Part shown: in pieces, positions 39,276 to 45,313 of the stretch
Layout of the letters: each line of letters starts with the position of its first letter
How positions within the stretch are numbered: the first letter of the stretch is position 1
Source: a virus
IMG/VR virus record: IMGVR_UViG_3300045120_000167
Span: 1-45,313 of that record
Reading direction: 5' to 3' (one strand)
Length of the DNA: 45,313 nucleotides
The notes under the pieces: generated by a model
What the model saw: the letters and a program-made list of their open reading frames with translations, nothing else
Told to the model about the DNA's origin: nothing
Database searches by the model: none
Translations under genes and position numbers: made by a program

Positions 39276-39371
39276 TCACCTCCAAAGATAAATCAAACCC
39301 GTCACGACCATGGCGGACGCTAGCCACGCCACGACGAAATAGAGAAGAACCCAACTGCCTTCGTAGGACAT
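39276..39371 (-). CDS. 31-aa single-TM membrane peptide
   Basis: ATG 39371; MSYEGSWVLLYFVVAWLASA then MVVTGLIYLWR. It is hydrophobic along its length, with an aromatic start and a basic end, a typical TM peptide. It lies 4 nt before the next ORF, whose SD overlaps its stop codon region. The SD is weak, so the start is less certain. Confidence 0.45.
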   Translation of the reverse strand: MSYEGSWVLLYFVVAWLASAMVVTGLIYLWR

Positions 39372-39434
39372 GCCCGTTTAGCACCCTGTTAACGTCCACC
39401 TGCTTAACGGAGCCGAAAACTCACGGACGATCAA

Positions 39435-39454
39435 AGCGGCGGGGGACCACCGCT
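39435..39454 (-). terminator. Stem-loop at the stop of the first PEP-CTERM gene
   Basis: On the minus strand AGCGGTGG-TCCC-CCGCCGCT, an 8-bp stem (one G-T pair) that begins within the stop codon, followed by TTGATCG. Likely a weak rho-independent terminator or mRNA 3' end. The rest of the 39372-39453 gap holds no clear gene. Confidence 0.55.
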
Positions 39455-40155
39455 CAGATTGCGAGACGCGCGCCGCGCTTCTTCCAGCCGACGAGGCCGA
39501 GCAAGCCAAAGCCTGCAATGAGCATTGCCCAGGTCGAGGGCTCCGGCACGCCGATCACCGGGTTGATGACCGCGCCGCCGGTGATCAAGCCAGCATTGGT
39601 GAAGCTGGTATCCACGCCGGTTCCCGACAAAGGCGCGATATAGGTGCCCTCGGCAAACGAGCCGATCACCTTGATGAAGTCCTTGCCGCTGAAGTTGACG
39701 TTCACCACCGCCTCATAGGCGTCGTAGGCCGTCGGCACGCTGGACAGCGTGGTGTCGGCGGTGATGCCCGCGCTGAAGTTGACGAAATTCATGGAGTTAT
39801 TGCACGCGGTGCAGCCGACGAAGGTGTAGAAATCCTTGGTCGGAGAGCCGGTGAAATCGCCAAGCGCGGTCAGCTCAACCGGCCCGGTGAACGTCTTCAC
39901 CGTCACTCCGCCGTAGAGGATGCTGGTAATCGTCGGCGCGACCTCGCCCTCTGGCACTGCGAAGAAAATGTCGAGCGGCCCTGCCTCGGCCTTGTTGGGG
40001 TTGTCGGCAATGTAGAACGTAGTGTTGCTGGGGATCGCGTTTGGATCGTTGCCGGGGCCGCCATCGCTGGTCGCGCCGACATGGTAGGCGGTGGTGTCGG
40101 CGTAAGCAGGCATGGCGAGCGCACATAACGCCGTGGCGAGAAGTAACTTTTTCAC
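39454..40155 (-). CDS. PEP-CTERM exported protein 1
   Basis: A 233-aa protein from GTG 40155 (SD AAGGA 8 nt upstream). A signal peptide (KKLLLATALCALAMPAYA|DT) is followed by a beta-rich domain of about 180 aa with a CTACNNS loop, and the C-terminus VPEPSTWAMLIAGFGLLGLV then GWKKRG: PEP motif, TM helix and basic cluster, the complete PEP-CTERM/exosortase sorting signal. Such proteins are anchored or secreted with exopolysaccharide in biofilm-forming bacteria. In a phage it is unexpected; no exosortase gene is in this window, so a host exosortase would be needed. Confidence 0.85.
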   Translation of the reverse strand: MKKLLLATALCALAMPAYADTTAYHVGATSDGGPGNDPNAIPSNTTFYIADNPNKAEAGPLDIFFAVPEGEVAPTITSILYGGVTVKTFTGPVELTALGDFTGSPTKDFYTFVGCTACNNSMNFVNFSAGITADTTLSSVPTAYDAYEAVVNVNFSGKDFIKVIGSFAEGTYIAPLSGTGVDTSFTNAGLITGGAVINPVIGVPEPSTWAMLIAGFGLLGLVGWKKRGARLAI

Positions 40156-40183
40156 GTTGTTTTTCCTTATTGTTGAAGCGGTC

Positions 40184-40218
40184 GGGGAGGGCACGCGATA
40201 GTCGTTCCGACCCTCCCC
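40184..40218. other. Stem-loop between the two PEP-CTERM genes
   Basis: GGGGAGGG (40184-40191) and CCCTCCCC (40211-40218) form an 8-bp GC-rich stem with a 19-nt loop in the 89-nt gap. It could terminate or stabilise the upstream message; there is no T-run on either side. Confidence 0.4.
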
Positions 40219-40244
40219 TTCCTTCCGCTATCCTTGAGGGGTTC

Positions 40245-40952
40245 TCAGACAGCGAAACGCGGTGTCCTACGCTTACGCAACCCCAGCGCGGCCAACAGGG
40301 CGAAGCCTCCTCCCATCATCACCCAGGTGGACGGCTCGGGAACGGCATTGGTCGCGTCCATAGAAATCGACTGGACCCCGACGAACGCTCCCGGCTGCAG
40401 GGTGAGCTGCAACGACTCGGCCATGCCGTAAGGGCCAAGCGCCGGGAAGAACACGTTGGCCGAGTTGCTGGAGAACGAGAACGGACCTGTAAGCAGGCCG
40501 CTGTCGAATGTTCCGCCGATCTGGGTTCCGACAACCGGGCCGGTGTTCGTCCCGTTCAACGAGTTGGCGGCATCCACGAAAAAAGTGCCGGTCAACTCAG
40601 CCTGCCCCGTGGCGATCAGCACGGTCGCGGAGGCGTTGAACAGATTGCTGGGACCGCCGTAACCGTTCGCCCCCGCGATGATGTCCAATGTCTGGACGGT
40701 CCCGGTGGTGTTGGAAATAAACAGGTTGCTCTCGGTCAGGCTGTTGTTGGGCGAGGTCAGCCGCGTCGCGCCGCTGGTGGTGATGGTGATCCCGCTCAGG
40801 CTCGAGCCCGAAAGCACCGCCGTGTCGGTGCCGATCGCCGTCTCCGAGCCGCCCGGATTGCTCGAGTTCCATAGCGTTAACGCGGTGTTGGCCGCGGCCG
40901 CGGGCGTCGCGAGCGCCGCCGCAAGAGCCGTCGTCAGTAGAAGTCTTTTCAT
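40245..40952 (-). CDS. PEP-CTERM exported protein 2
   Basis: A 235-aa protein from ATG 40952 (SD AAGGG). Signal peptide KRLLLTTALAAALATPAAA|ANT, then a beta-rich Ser/Thr/Asn-rich domain (SSLSGITITTSGATRLTSPN; LIATGQAELTGTFFVDAANS), and the C-terminal VPEPSTWVMMGGGFALLAAL then GLRKRRTPRF. It is similar in size and plan to the next gene but not visibly homologous outside the termini. The frame extends upstream to 41192 but only by shadowing the helicase gene. Together they form a two-gene secreted cassette. Confidence 0.85.
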   Translation of the reverse strand: MKRLLLTTALAAALATPAAAANTALTLWNSSNPGGSETAIGTDTAVLSGSSLSGITITTSGATRLTSPNNSLTESNLFISNTTGTVQTLDIIAGANGYGGPSNLFNASATVLIATGQAELTGTFFVDAANSLNGTNTGPVVGTQIGGTFDSGLLTGPFSFSSNSANVFFPALGPYGMAESLQLTLQPGAFVGVQSISMDATNAVPEPSTWVMMGGGFALLAALGLRKRRTPRFAV

Positions 40953-40992
40953 GGTCCCACCCTTTGGTTGTGGCCGAGAGAGTCGGCTCCGC

Positions 40993-42438
40993 TCATTCCA
41001 CGGGCTCCGCCACCCTGAGATTCTTGAATACGCTACGGTAAAGGGCATCTTTCCGCTGCAGCGCCTTAACAATGCGCCGGTCGAGATCGGACCCGGACAA
41101 ATCAATATACAGCACGGATTCGCCAGTTTGTCCACGCCTATGTATGCGGTCCTCGATCTGGTCCCTTGTGTCGGCCGAATAGCTGTTTTCAAAAAAGATC
41201 ATGGTCCGGCACTTGTCGTCCGGCTCGGGGCCGCCAAGCAGGGTATGGCCATATTTGGCTGCGTCACATTGCAGGAGAATGACCCGGCAGGCCGGATCTT
41301 CGTTGAAACGGGCCTTCTGTTCGGAGACCTCGTCGGGCTTCATGCCGCCGCCGATCCAGGCGCAATCGTACAGGAAGACCTCGCCGGTCTCGGGGTCAAT
41401 TCGATCGATGAGATTGCTCCGTAGAAAAGGCAGCATGGCCCGGTGCCGATAAACGACGCAGACCTTGCCGGCGACCTCCTCGTGAAGAAGCTGGAGCAGG
41501 AGGTTGAGCCGAGGATTGGCCAACGGCTTGACGAGTTCGTGGGCCTCGCCAGACTCATCATAGATAAATCCACATTGGATCTGCGCCAATTTGGCGTATT
41601 TGGCGATCGCGACCTCGACCGTGATCACGCCTTGCTCGATCTCGAGTAGGAACTGGTGTTCCATTTGGTTGTACTGACGCCGCTGTTCGGCCGACATCTC
41701 GTAGTCGCGGATGGTGTAATCCTTGCGCGGCAGCGCCGGCAGCCAATCCTTCTTCTTCGCCTGGAACACCGCCGGCCCCATGATCTGGGCGAGCTCGTCG
41801 ACGTTCTTCGCCGCCAAGACCTCCTTATCCTGCCAGCCGCCCATGACGCAGTAACGACCGCGAAAGGAGTAGAAATTGGCGCCAGGCAGGAGGCCGATGG
41901 CTCGCAGCTGCCCCCACAAGTCATGCGGACCCTGAGTTTGAGGCCGGCCGGTCAGGAGCCGCGTATACAGGCACGTCGGGGCGAGGATCTGCATCGCCTT
42001 GGTCTGGAGGCTCTTCGGCCCCTTGATCTGGATGCTCTCGTCGATGGCCAGGTACGCCTTGCCGCGCGCCGCCCAGATGCATAGCGTTCGAAGCACGCCG
42101 GACATGCGGGCGGCGTCATAGTTGATGATCAGAACCGCCGGCCCCTTGGGGTGGTAACCGAGACTAAGGAAAGCGAGGGCGTCGGCCTTTTTTGCCGACT
42201 GCCAGATATGGACGTCGAACCGAAAGCTATGTTTCTCGATTTCGTCGAGCCACCCATTTTTGAACGTGTTCGGGCAAACGACGACCATTCGATCGACGAC
42301 GCCGGTCGACTGCAGGAACGAGAACTCGGTCAGGGCGATCAGCGTCTTGCCGAGTCCTTGCTCCAGAAAGAAACCGACGCCTTTCTTTCCGCGGGCGAAG
42401 TCCAGCGCGGCGATCTGGACCGGGTCGAGGGCGCTCAT
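40993..42438 (-). CDS. SNF2-family DEAD/H-box helicase
   Basis: A 481-aa protein from ATG 42438 (ATGA overlap). Motif I EQGLGKT is at residues 26-32, motif II is AIDESIQIKG (D133-E134-S, a DEAH variant), motif III is LLTGRPQTQGPHDLWGQLRA, and motif VI is DQIEDRIHRRGQTGESVLYI. It is compact, with no fused nuclease; phages often encode such SWI2/SNF2-like ATPases in their DNA-metabolism block. It moves along or remodels double-stranded DNA, probably in recombination or repair with the VRR-NUC-like nuclease at 44309. Confidence 0.85.
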   Translation of the reverse strand: MSALDPVQIAALDFARGKKGVGFFLEQGLGKTLIALTEFSFLQSTGVVDRMVVVCPNTFKNGWLDEIEKHSFRFDVHIWQSAKKADALAFLSLGYHPKGPAVLIINYDAARMSGVLRTLCIWAARGKAYLAIDESIQIKGPKSLQTKAMQILAPTCLYTRLLTGRPQTQGPHDLWGQLRAIGLLPGANFYSFRGRYCVMGGWQDKEVLAAKNVDELAQIMGPAVFQAKKKDWLPALPRKDYTIRDYEMSAEQRRQYNQMEHQFLLEIEQGVITVEVAIAKYAKLAQIQCGFIYDESGEAHELVKPLANPRLNLLLQLLHEEVAGKVCVVYRHRAMLPFLRSNLIDRIDPETGEVFLYDCAWIGGGMKPDEVSEQKARFNEDPACRVILLQCDAAKYGHTLLGGPEPDDKCRTMIFFENSYSADTRDQIEDRIHRRGQTGESVLYIDLSGSDLDRRIVKALQRKDALYRSVFKNLRVAEPVE

Positions 42439-42704
42439 GACGCCTTGTACCTGACAGAAGGTCGAATGCCTTCGTTGAGCATGACAAAGGCTTCCGCCAC
42501 ACAATCCCAATCATTGGTTTTGATAGCGCATTCCAACGCCATCAAGGCTGTTCTGACCAGCATTTCCCGTGAAGTGATTCGATCGTCCTTGATCGGATCG
42601 TTGGGAGCGGAGAATCCTGCGCCGTGGTCTATTGCGTCGCGTCGCTGATTGGTGATTTCCGCCTTGGCGATGAGACGCCTGAATCGCGCATCGGGATTGC
42701 TCAT
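42435..42704 (-). CDS. Small helical hypothetical protein
   Basis: 89 aa (FRRLIAKAEITNQRRDAIDH; MLVRTALMALECAIKTNDWD). Both ends overlap neighbours by ATGA, and the gene precedes the SNF2 helicase directly. It has two cysteines but no zinc-binding spacing. It may assist the helicase; no family recognised. Confidence 0.65.
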   Translation of the reverse strand: MSNPDARFRRLIAKAEITNQRRDAIDHGAGFSAPNDPIKDDRITSREMLVRTALMALECAIKTNDWDCVAEAFVMLNEGIRPSVRYKAS

Positions 42705-43138
42705 GCCGTTGTCTCGTCAGCGATCCCAAGCATCATCAAGGCTTTATCATATTGCTCGGTGCTCATTTCCTTCCGCTGTTTCATCCTGGTCAATTTCGCA
42801 TCCGCGCACTGACGATCCTGCTCCAGATCGGCGTCACAGATCTTGACCGCTTCGATCCGGCCGTGCTCGCCATATTCATAGATGAGAAGGTCGCTACGCT
42901 GGAAAAGAACCCAGAACAGACGCGGTAATGCGCGGCGCGTTCCTACTCTCGACCGTTCTGTGTTTTGGCCATAAGCGGTCCTCGCCAACTCGCCTACCTT
43001 CAACCATTTATTGCGACCGTGGTGATCGACGTAATCCGCCATCAAGCCGGGGTTAAATAATCCATGCGAGGTAACCTCACGATTGTTGACCACGACCAAC
43101 ACCGGCTGCACCCTGGTCTTTCTAAGCTCCTTAGACAT
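42701..43138 (-). CDS. Hypothetical protein
   Basis: A 145-aa protein starting MSKELRKTRVQPVLVVVNNR at ATG 43138, with SD GGAAGGA 5 nt upstream (the frame extends to 43165). VDHHGRNKWLKVGELARTAY and RALPRLFWVLFQRSDLLIYE look like a winged or small regulatory domain; the C-terminus is charged (KLTRMKQRKEMSTEQYDKAL). It could be a DNA-binding regulator, not assigned. Confidence 0.6.
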   Translation of the reverse strand: MSKELRKTRVQPVLVVVNNREVTSHGLFNPGLMADYVDHHGRNKWLKVGELARTAYGQNTERSRVGTRRALPRLFWVLFQRSDLLIYEYGEHGRIEAVKICDADLEQDRQCADAKLTRMKQRKEMSTEQYDKALMMLGIADETTA

Positions 43139-43155
43139 GATTTTCCTTCCGTTCT

Positions 43156-43725
43156 TCAAACGCACTGCTTCAGGTGATCTCGCACGCGGTTGAGACGGAT
43201 CATGGCTTCGCGAGAGCCGCCCCGGTCCGGATGCAATTCCTTGGCTAAGATCTTGAAGCCGATTTCGATCAAGCGCAGCGCAAGTTTCTGATCGGCCTCG
43301 CGCTCCTGCTGACGGGTGAGATTTTCCTCGCGAACACGATCCGCTTCGCGCTTCGCGCGTTCAATGCTTTCTTTGACGCCCTCATGCCAATCCTGTTTGC
43401 TGACAACGCTCCGATAAGAGGACGATCCTGTTTGTCGGTGGTAATCATTCAAACTGGAAAAACCGCCATTCGACGAATTTGGATCACCGGCAAAATTCAT
43501 GTATCGTTGAGCCGTGGTTTGTGAAAGTTCGAAATTACGCTGCAGCCACGGTCCCCACTCGCCCCGCTTTAATTGCGCTTTGGCTTCCCGCAGCTTTTCG
43601 CCGGCCGCCTGCTTGTACGGAAGCCCGGCATCCTCGGCGCGCTTCAAATCCTCCCTGATCAGCGTAACGAGTATGTTCAGCGGGCGAGCGACTCGGCCCT
43701 CGGGGCGAACGGCGACATTAACCAT
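43156..43725 (-). CDS. DUF3102-like protein with C-terminal J-domain-like HPD motif
   Basis: A 189-aa protein. Residues 40-80 (KLREAKAQLKRGEWGPWLQR/NFELSQTTAQRYMNFAG) match the DUF3102-type plasmid/phage domain (W-x-x-x-L-x-x-N-x-x-x-S-x-x-x-A-x-x-Y-M). A coiled coil follows (ESIERAKREADRVREENLTR), then KILAKELHPDRGGSREAMIR with the J-domain HPD (165-167) followed by RLNRVRDHLKQ. It could recruit host DnaK, or use HPDRGG as a DNA-binding element. DUF3102 proteins bind near origins. The combination is known in rhizobial genomes. Confidence 0.65.
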   Translation of the reverse strand: MVNVAVRPEGRVARPLNILVTLIREDLKRAEDAGLPYKQAAGEKLREAKAQLKRGEWGPWLQRNFELSQTTAQRYMNFAGDPNSSNGGFSSLNDYHRQTGSSSYRSVVSKQDWHEGVKESIERAKREADRVREENLTRQQEREADQKLALRLIEIGFKILAKELHPDRGGSREAMIRLNRVRDHLKQCV

Positions 43726-43749
43726 GTGACTTCTCCTGATTGACGACGA

Positions 43750-44118
43750 TCATGCCGCGCCGCCCTCGTCGTTGACCCGCGCCGGCACAATCGGCCGCAG
43801 CCGCTTGGCGATCGAAGAGATCCCGGCCTCGACGTCGTCCGTAACCGCAGGCCGCCGATAGCCAGGCGCAAAGGCGTTGGCCCGAAGCCGAGCATAGCCG
43901 GCAATGTCGTTCCAGTGGTCGGCGTTTGTCGCGTCGCCATTGAGGATGCGCGCCGCCTTGGTGGCCATCAGCTCGAGCGCTTCCTTGCTCGCCGGCGGCA
44001 GGTTGTCCCAGTTGCGGGCGCGGCGCATGAGAATCTTCAAGGTCTGAGCGATCGTCGCCGTATCCTCGAATGTCCCATGCGTCGCCTCCCTGTCACGCAG
44101 CAAATCGTCGATGTTCAT
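43750..44118 (-). CDS. DUF6378 phage protein
   Basis: A 122-aa protein from ATG 44118 (SD AAGGA; the frame extends to 44154). IDDLLRDREATHGTFEDTAT then AQTLKILMRRARNWDNLPPA and EALELMATKAARILNGDATN with ADHWNDIAGYARL is the signature of DUF6378, a common phage domain of unknown function, possibly nucleotide-metabolism linked (HWxDIAGYA resembles an MazG-like layout). It overlaps the next ORF (ATGA at 44115-44118). Confidence 0.8.
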   Translation of the reverse strand: MNIDDLLRDREATHGTFEDTATIAQTLKILMRRARNWDNLPPASKEALELMATKAARILNGDATNADHWNDIAGYARLRANAFAPGYRRPAVTDDVEAGISSIAKRLRPIVPARVNDEGGAA

Positions 44119-44312
44119 TCCTTTTCCTTCCACCATTTGCCGTCTGGGCCACATCGCCCTTCACCGCCCCAAAGGCGCTGATAGGAACAATCAAATTTAA
44201 GCGGAAACCCATCGACGAGGCTCGTGTAGTCGTTCCGCGGCTCATTGCAGATCGGCTTGCCATCCTGCAGCGCGACGCCGCCGTACCATGCGCACTTAAC
44301 GCAAAGCTTCAC
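44115..44312 (-). CDS. Small cysteine-containing protein
   Basis: A 65-aa protein, MKLCVKCAWYGGVALQDGKP then ICNEPRNDYTSLVDGFPLKF. C4-x2-C7 and C22, with C42 and C54, suggest a zinc-ribbon-like metal site. Both ends overlap neighbours by ATGA. Proteins with CVKCxWY starts are frequent in rhizobial phages and plasmids; role unknown. Confidence 0.65.
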   Translation of the reverse strand: MKLCVKCAWYGGVALQDGKPICNEPRNDYTSLVDGFPLKFDCSYQRLWGGEGRCGPDGKWWKEKE

Positions 44313-44746
44313 CGCATGAACTCCATCAAAGTCTTGACGTGGTCGACGCCGACAGCCCCGAAGCAGTCACGCCGATCGGCCTCCTGCTTCCACGGTGACA
44401 GGTACATCGCTCCGAAGTGCCAGCCGATTAGAACGACGCGCACGCCGGCCCCAAGCCATCGCTTGCCTTCTTCGTATTGAAGCGGACTCGGGCCGAAGGC
44501 GTTGTGCTTGACCACCTTGCCCTCGGCCCAGAACGCCGGGCCGCCTGGCAGCTTGATGATCAGATCCAGGATGCCGACGCCGTATTTGTCTTCGATCCGG
44601 CGCGCGCGGCCCTCTTCATTGGGGAGACGGTTGATCTCAGCCACAAGCGTGCGCTTGTAATCGGCCTCCGAGAGCTCCGTCCCCCCATGGCGCGGCTTCG
44701 CCTCGAGGGCTGCTTTCAGATCCTCAAGATGAAGCGGAGTTTTCAC
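44309..44746 (-). CDS. VRR-NUC-like nuclease (PD-(D/E)xK)
   Basis: A 145-aa protein. KYGVGILDLIIKLPGGPAFW and AEGKVVK carry D61 and E75-x-K77, the catalytic arrangement of PD-(D/E)xK nucleases; LQYEEGKRWLGAGVRVVLIG is the typical downstream helix-strand with Q. Size and order fit a VRR-NUC-type nuclease, which cuts branched DNA or resolves junctions. It probably acts in phage recombination or host DNA breakdown with the SNF2 helicase. Confidence 0.75.
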   Translation of the reverse strand: MKTPLHLEDLKAALEAKPRHGGTELSEADYKRTLVAEINRLPNEEGRARRIEDKYGVGILDLIIKLPGGPAFWAEGKVVKHNAFGPSPLQYEEGKRWLGAGVRVVLIGWHFGAMYLSPWKQEADRRDCFGAVGVDHVKTLMEFMR

Positions 44747-45102
44747 GCCGCGTCAGCCAGCGTGTAGGAGCCGCCCTCGCCGCGCCGGACTTTCCCGTCC
44801 TTCTGCAGGAGCGCAAGCCCCGTCGACAGCGAGCTAGGCGATAGCCCAGCCTGTTCAAGCGACGACCTCAGATCGGACGCGGCAGCCTCTCCCTTGCCAA
44901 GCCGGTCGAGGATCGTGTCTAGGACCTTGGAGCCGCGCTTGCGCCGGGCGACTGTCTTTTTGACGGCGCGAGGCGCGCGAACCGGGGCGTCGGAGGACTC
45001 CTCCCGAACCGCCTCGATCTTAACGTCGGTCGAGCCGTTAACATTGATGTAATTCAGCAGCTCCTTCTCACTAAAGGTTGCCGTTACGCGATATGTCGTC
45101 AT
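44743..45102 (-). CDS. Protein with C-terminal winged-helix-like domain
   Basis: A 119-aa protein. The N-terminus TTYRVTATFSEKELLNYINV is a small beta unit, then a basic linker VKKTVARRKRGSK. Residues 58-117 (VLDTILDRLGKGEAAASDLR, SLEQAGLSPSSLSTGLALLQ, KDGKVRRGEGGSYTL) read as a winged helix of the kind with L-x-x-L-x-x-x-G-x-V-x-R wing. ATG 45102 overlaps the previous stop. A DNA-binding regulator candidate. Confidence 0.65.
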   Translation of the reverse strand: MTTYRVTATFSEKELLNYINVNGSTDVKIEAVREESSDAPVRAPRAVKKTVARRKRGSKVLDTILDRLGKGEAAASDLRSSLEQAGLSPSSLSTGLALLQKDGKVRRGEGGSYTLADAA

Positions 45103-45281
45103 TGCACTCTTTCTCCTATTTTAATCTCGTCGCGGTTTTGCGCGAGATGTTCGCCATATAGTTCCCCGGCACAACGCGAACAACGCATCATCATCTTTAA
45201 ATAAGCCCCCATTCTAGCATCATCGTTCGAGTTGCGAGCCTCCTCTGCGAACTCGATCACCATCGTCAGGACATCGTTCAT
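45099..45281 (-). CDS. Small acidic helical protein
   Basis: A 60-aa protein MNDVLTMVIEFAEEARNSND, with a C-terminal MMMRCSRCAGELYGEHLAQN (a CxxC pair). No SD precedes ATG 45281 and the same frame stays open to the window edge, so the start could lie further upstream. With circular joining, the stop of the gene at 119 falls in the sequence 5' of this ATG, which favours a start at 45281. Function unknown. Confidence 0.55.
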   Translation of the reverse strand: MNDVLTMVIEFAEEARNSNDDARMGAYLKMMMRCSRCAGELYGEHLAQNRDEIKIGERVQ

Positions 45282-45313
45282 GGTGTCGAGATAGGCGACC
45301 TCACTTAGCCTTT

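Noticed and set aside
40953-41192. Upstream extension of PEP-CTERM protein 2
   Set aside because: Shadow of the helicase 3' end; the signal peptide begins exactly at ATG 40952, which has an SD.
1-45313. Search for integrase, repressor, tRNA and phage polymerases
   Set aside because: No tyrosine/serine integrase motifs, C1/Cro pair, tRNA cloverleaf, DNA polymerase or single-subunit RNA polymerase seen; absence is by eye only.

Overview
The window reads as an essentially complete genome of a short-tailed (podovirus-type) phage of an alphaproteobacterium, most likely in the Hyphomicrobiales/Rhizobiales range. Reasons: a GC-rich, densely packed genome with dozens of ATGA/GTGA/TGATG stop-start overlaps; a head and neck set (terminase, portal, scaffold, DUF5309/SU10-like capsid, SU10-like adaptor and nozzle candidates) without tape measure, sheath or tail tube; and accessory proteins whose relatives I know from rhizobial and methylotroph genomes (the HCY..WHYPYPQRC secreted protein, a DUF3102/HPD protein, and PEP-CTERM proteins with a PEPSTWAM-type signal). 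I see no integrase, C1-type repressor, DNA polymerase or RNA polymerase, so it looks lytic and dependent on host polymerases. I saw no tRNA and no CRISPR array by eye.

The two window ends appear to join. The minus-strand gene at 119..1 runs off the left edge, and if position 1 is followed by position 45313 it gains only a short basic tail (KKAK) and a stop. On a circular map there are then two transcription blocks: a rightward late block (11229-37946), and one continuous leftward block (10872 to 1, then 45313 to 37943). They diverge at 10873-11228 and converge at 37943-37946.

Leftward block, first part (10872-1): small genes, a GP88-like cysteine protein, a 400-nt noncoding AT-rich/polypurine region (9425-9826) with a promoter, a strong terminator and a possible operator or origin, a chain of small overlapped ORFs, a DUF5906/D5-like primase-helicase (4303-6807), a nested secreted protein, three virion-like proteins (proline-rich and Ig-like) and an SSB-like protein ending in VPF.

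Late block: small and large terminase; an accessory cassette (32-aa membrane peptide, disordered protein, Acb2-like 59-aa protein, HPGHP-repeat protein, mini cytosine-C5 methyltransferase, GH24 endolysin); portal, scaffold, capsid; a SPRY-domain protein; two holin-like membrane proteins; adaptor; decoration or fiber-like beta proteins; receptor-binding and collar proteins with a shared N-terminal module; nozzle candidate; and an ejection set (Q-rich protein, SLT transglycosylase and three more large disordered or helical proteins).

Leftward block, second part (45281-37943): winged-helix protein, VRR-NUC-like nuclease, DUF6378 protein, DUF3102/J-domain-like protein, SNF2-family helicase, then two tandem PEP-CTERM secreted proteins and a cluster of tiny membrane proteins (24-49 aa). 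The PEP-CTERM pair and the microprotein cluster are the most unusual content. Functional calls rest on motif recognition by eye; no database search was run.
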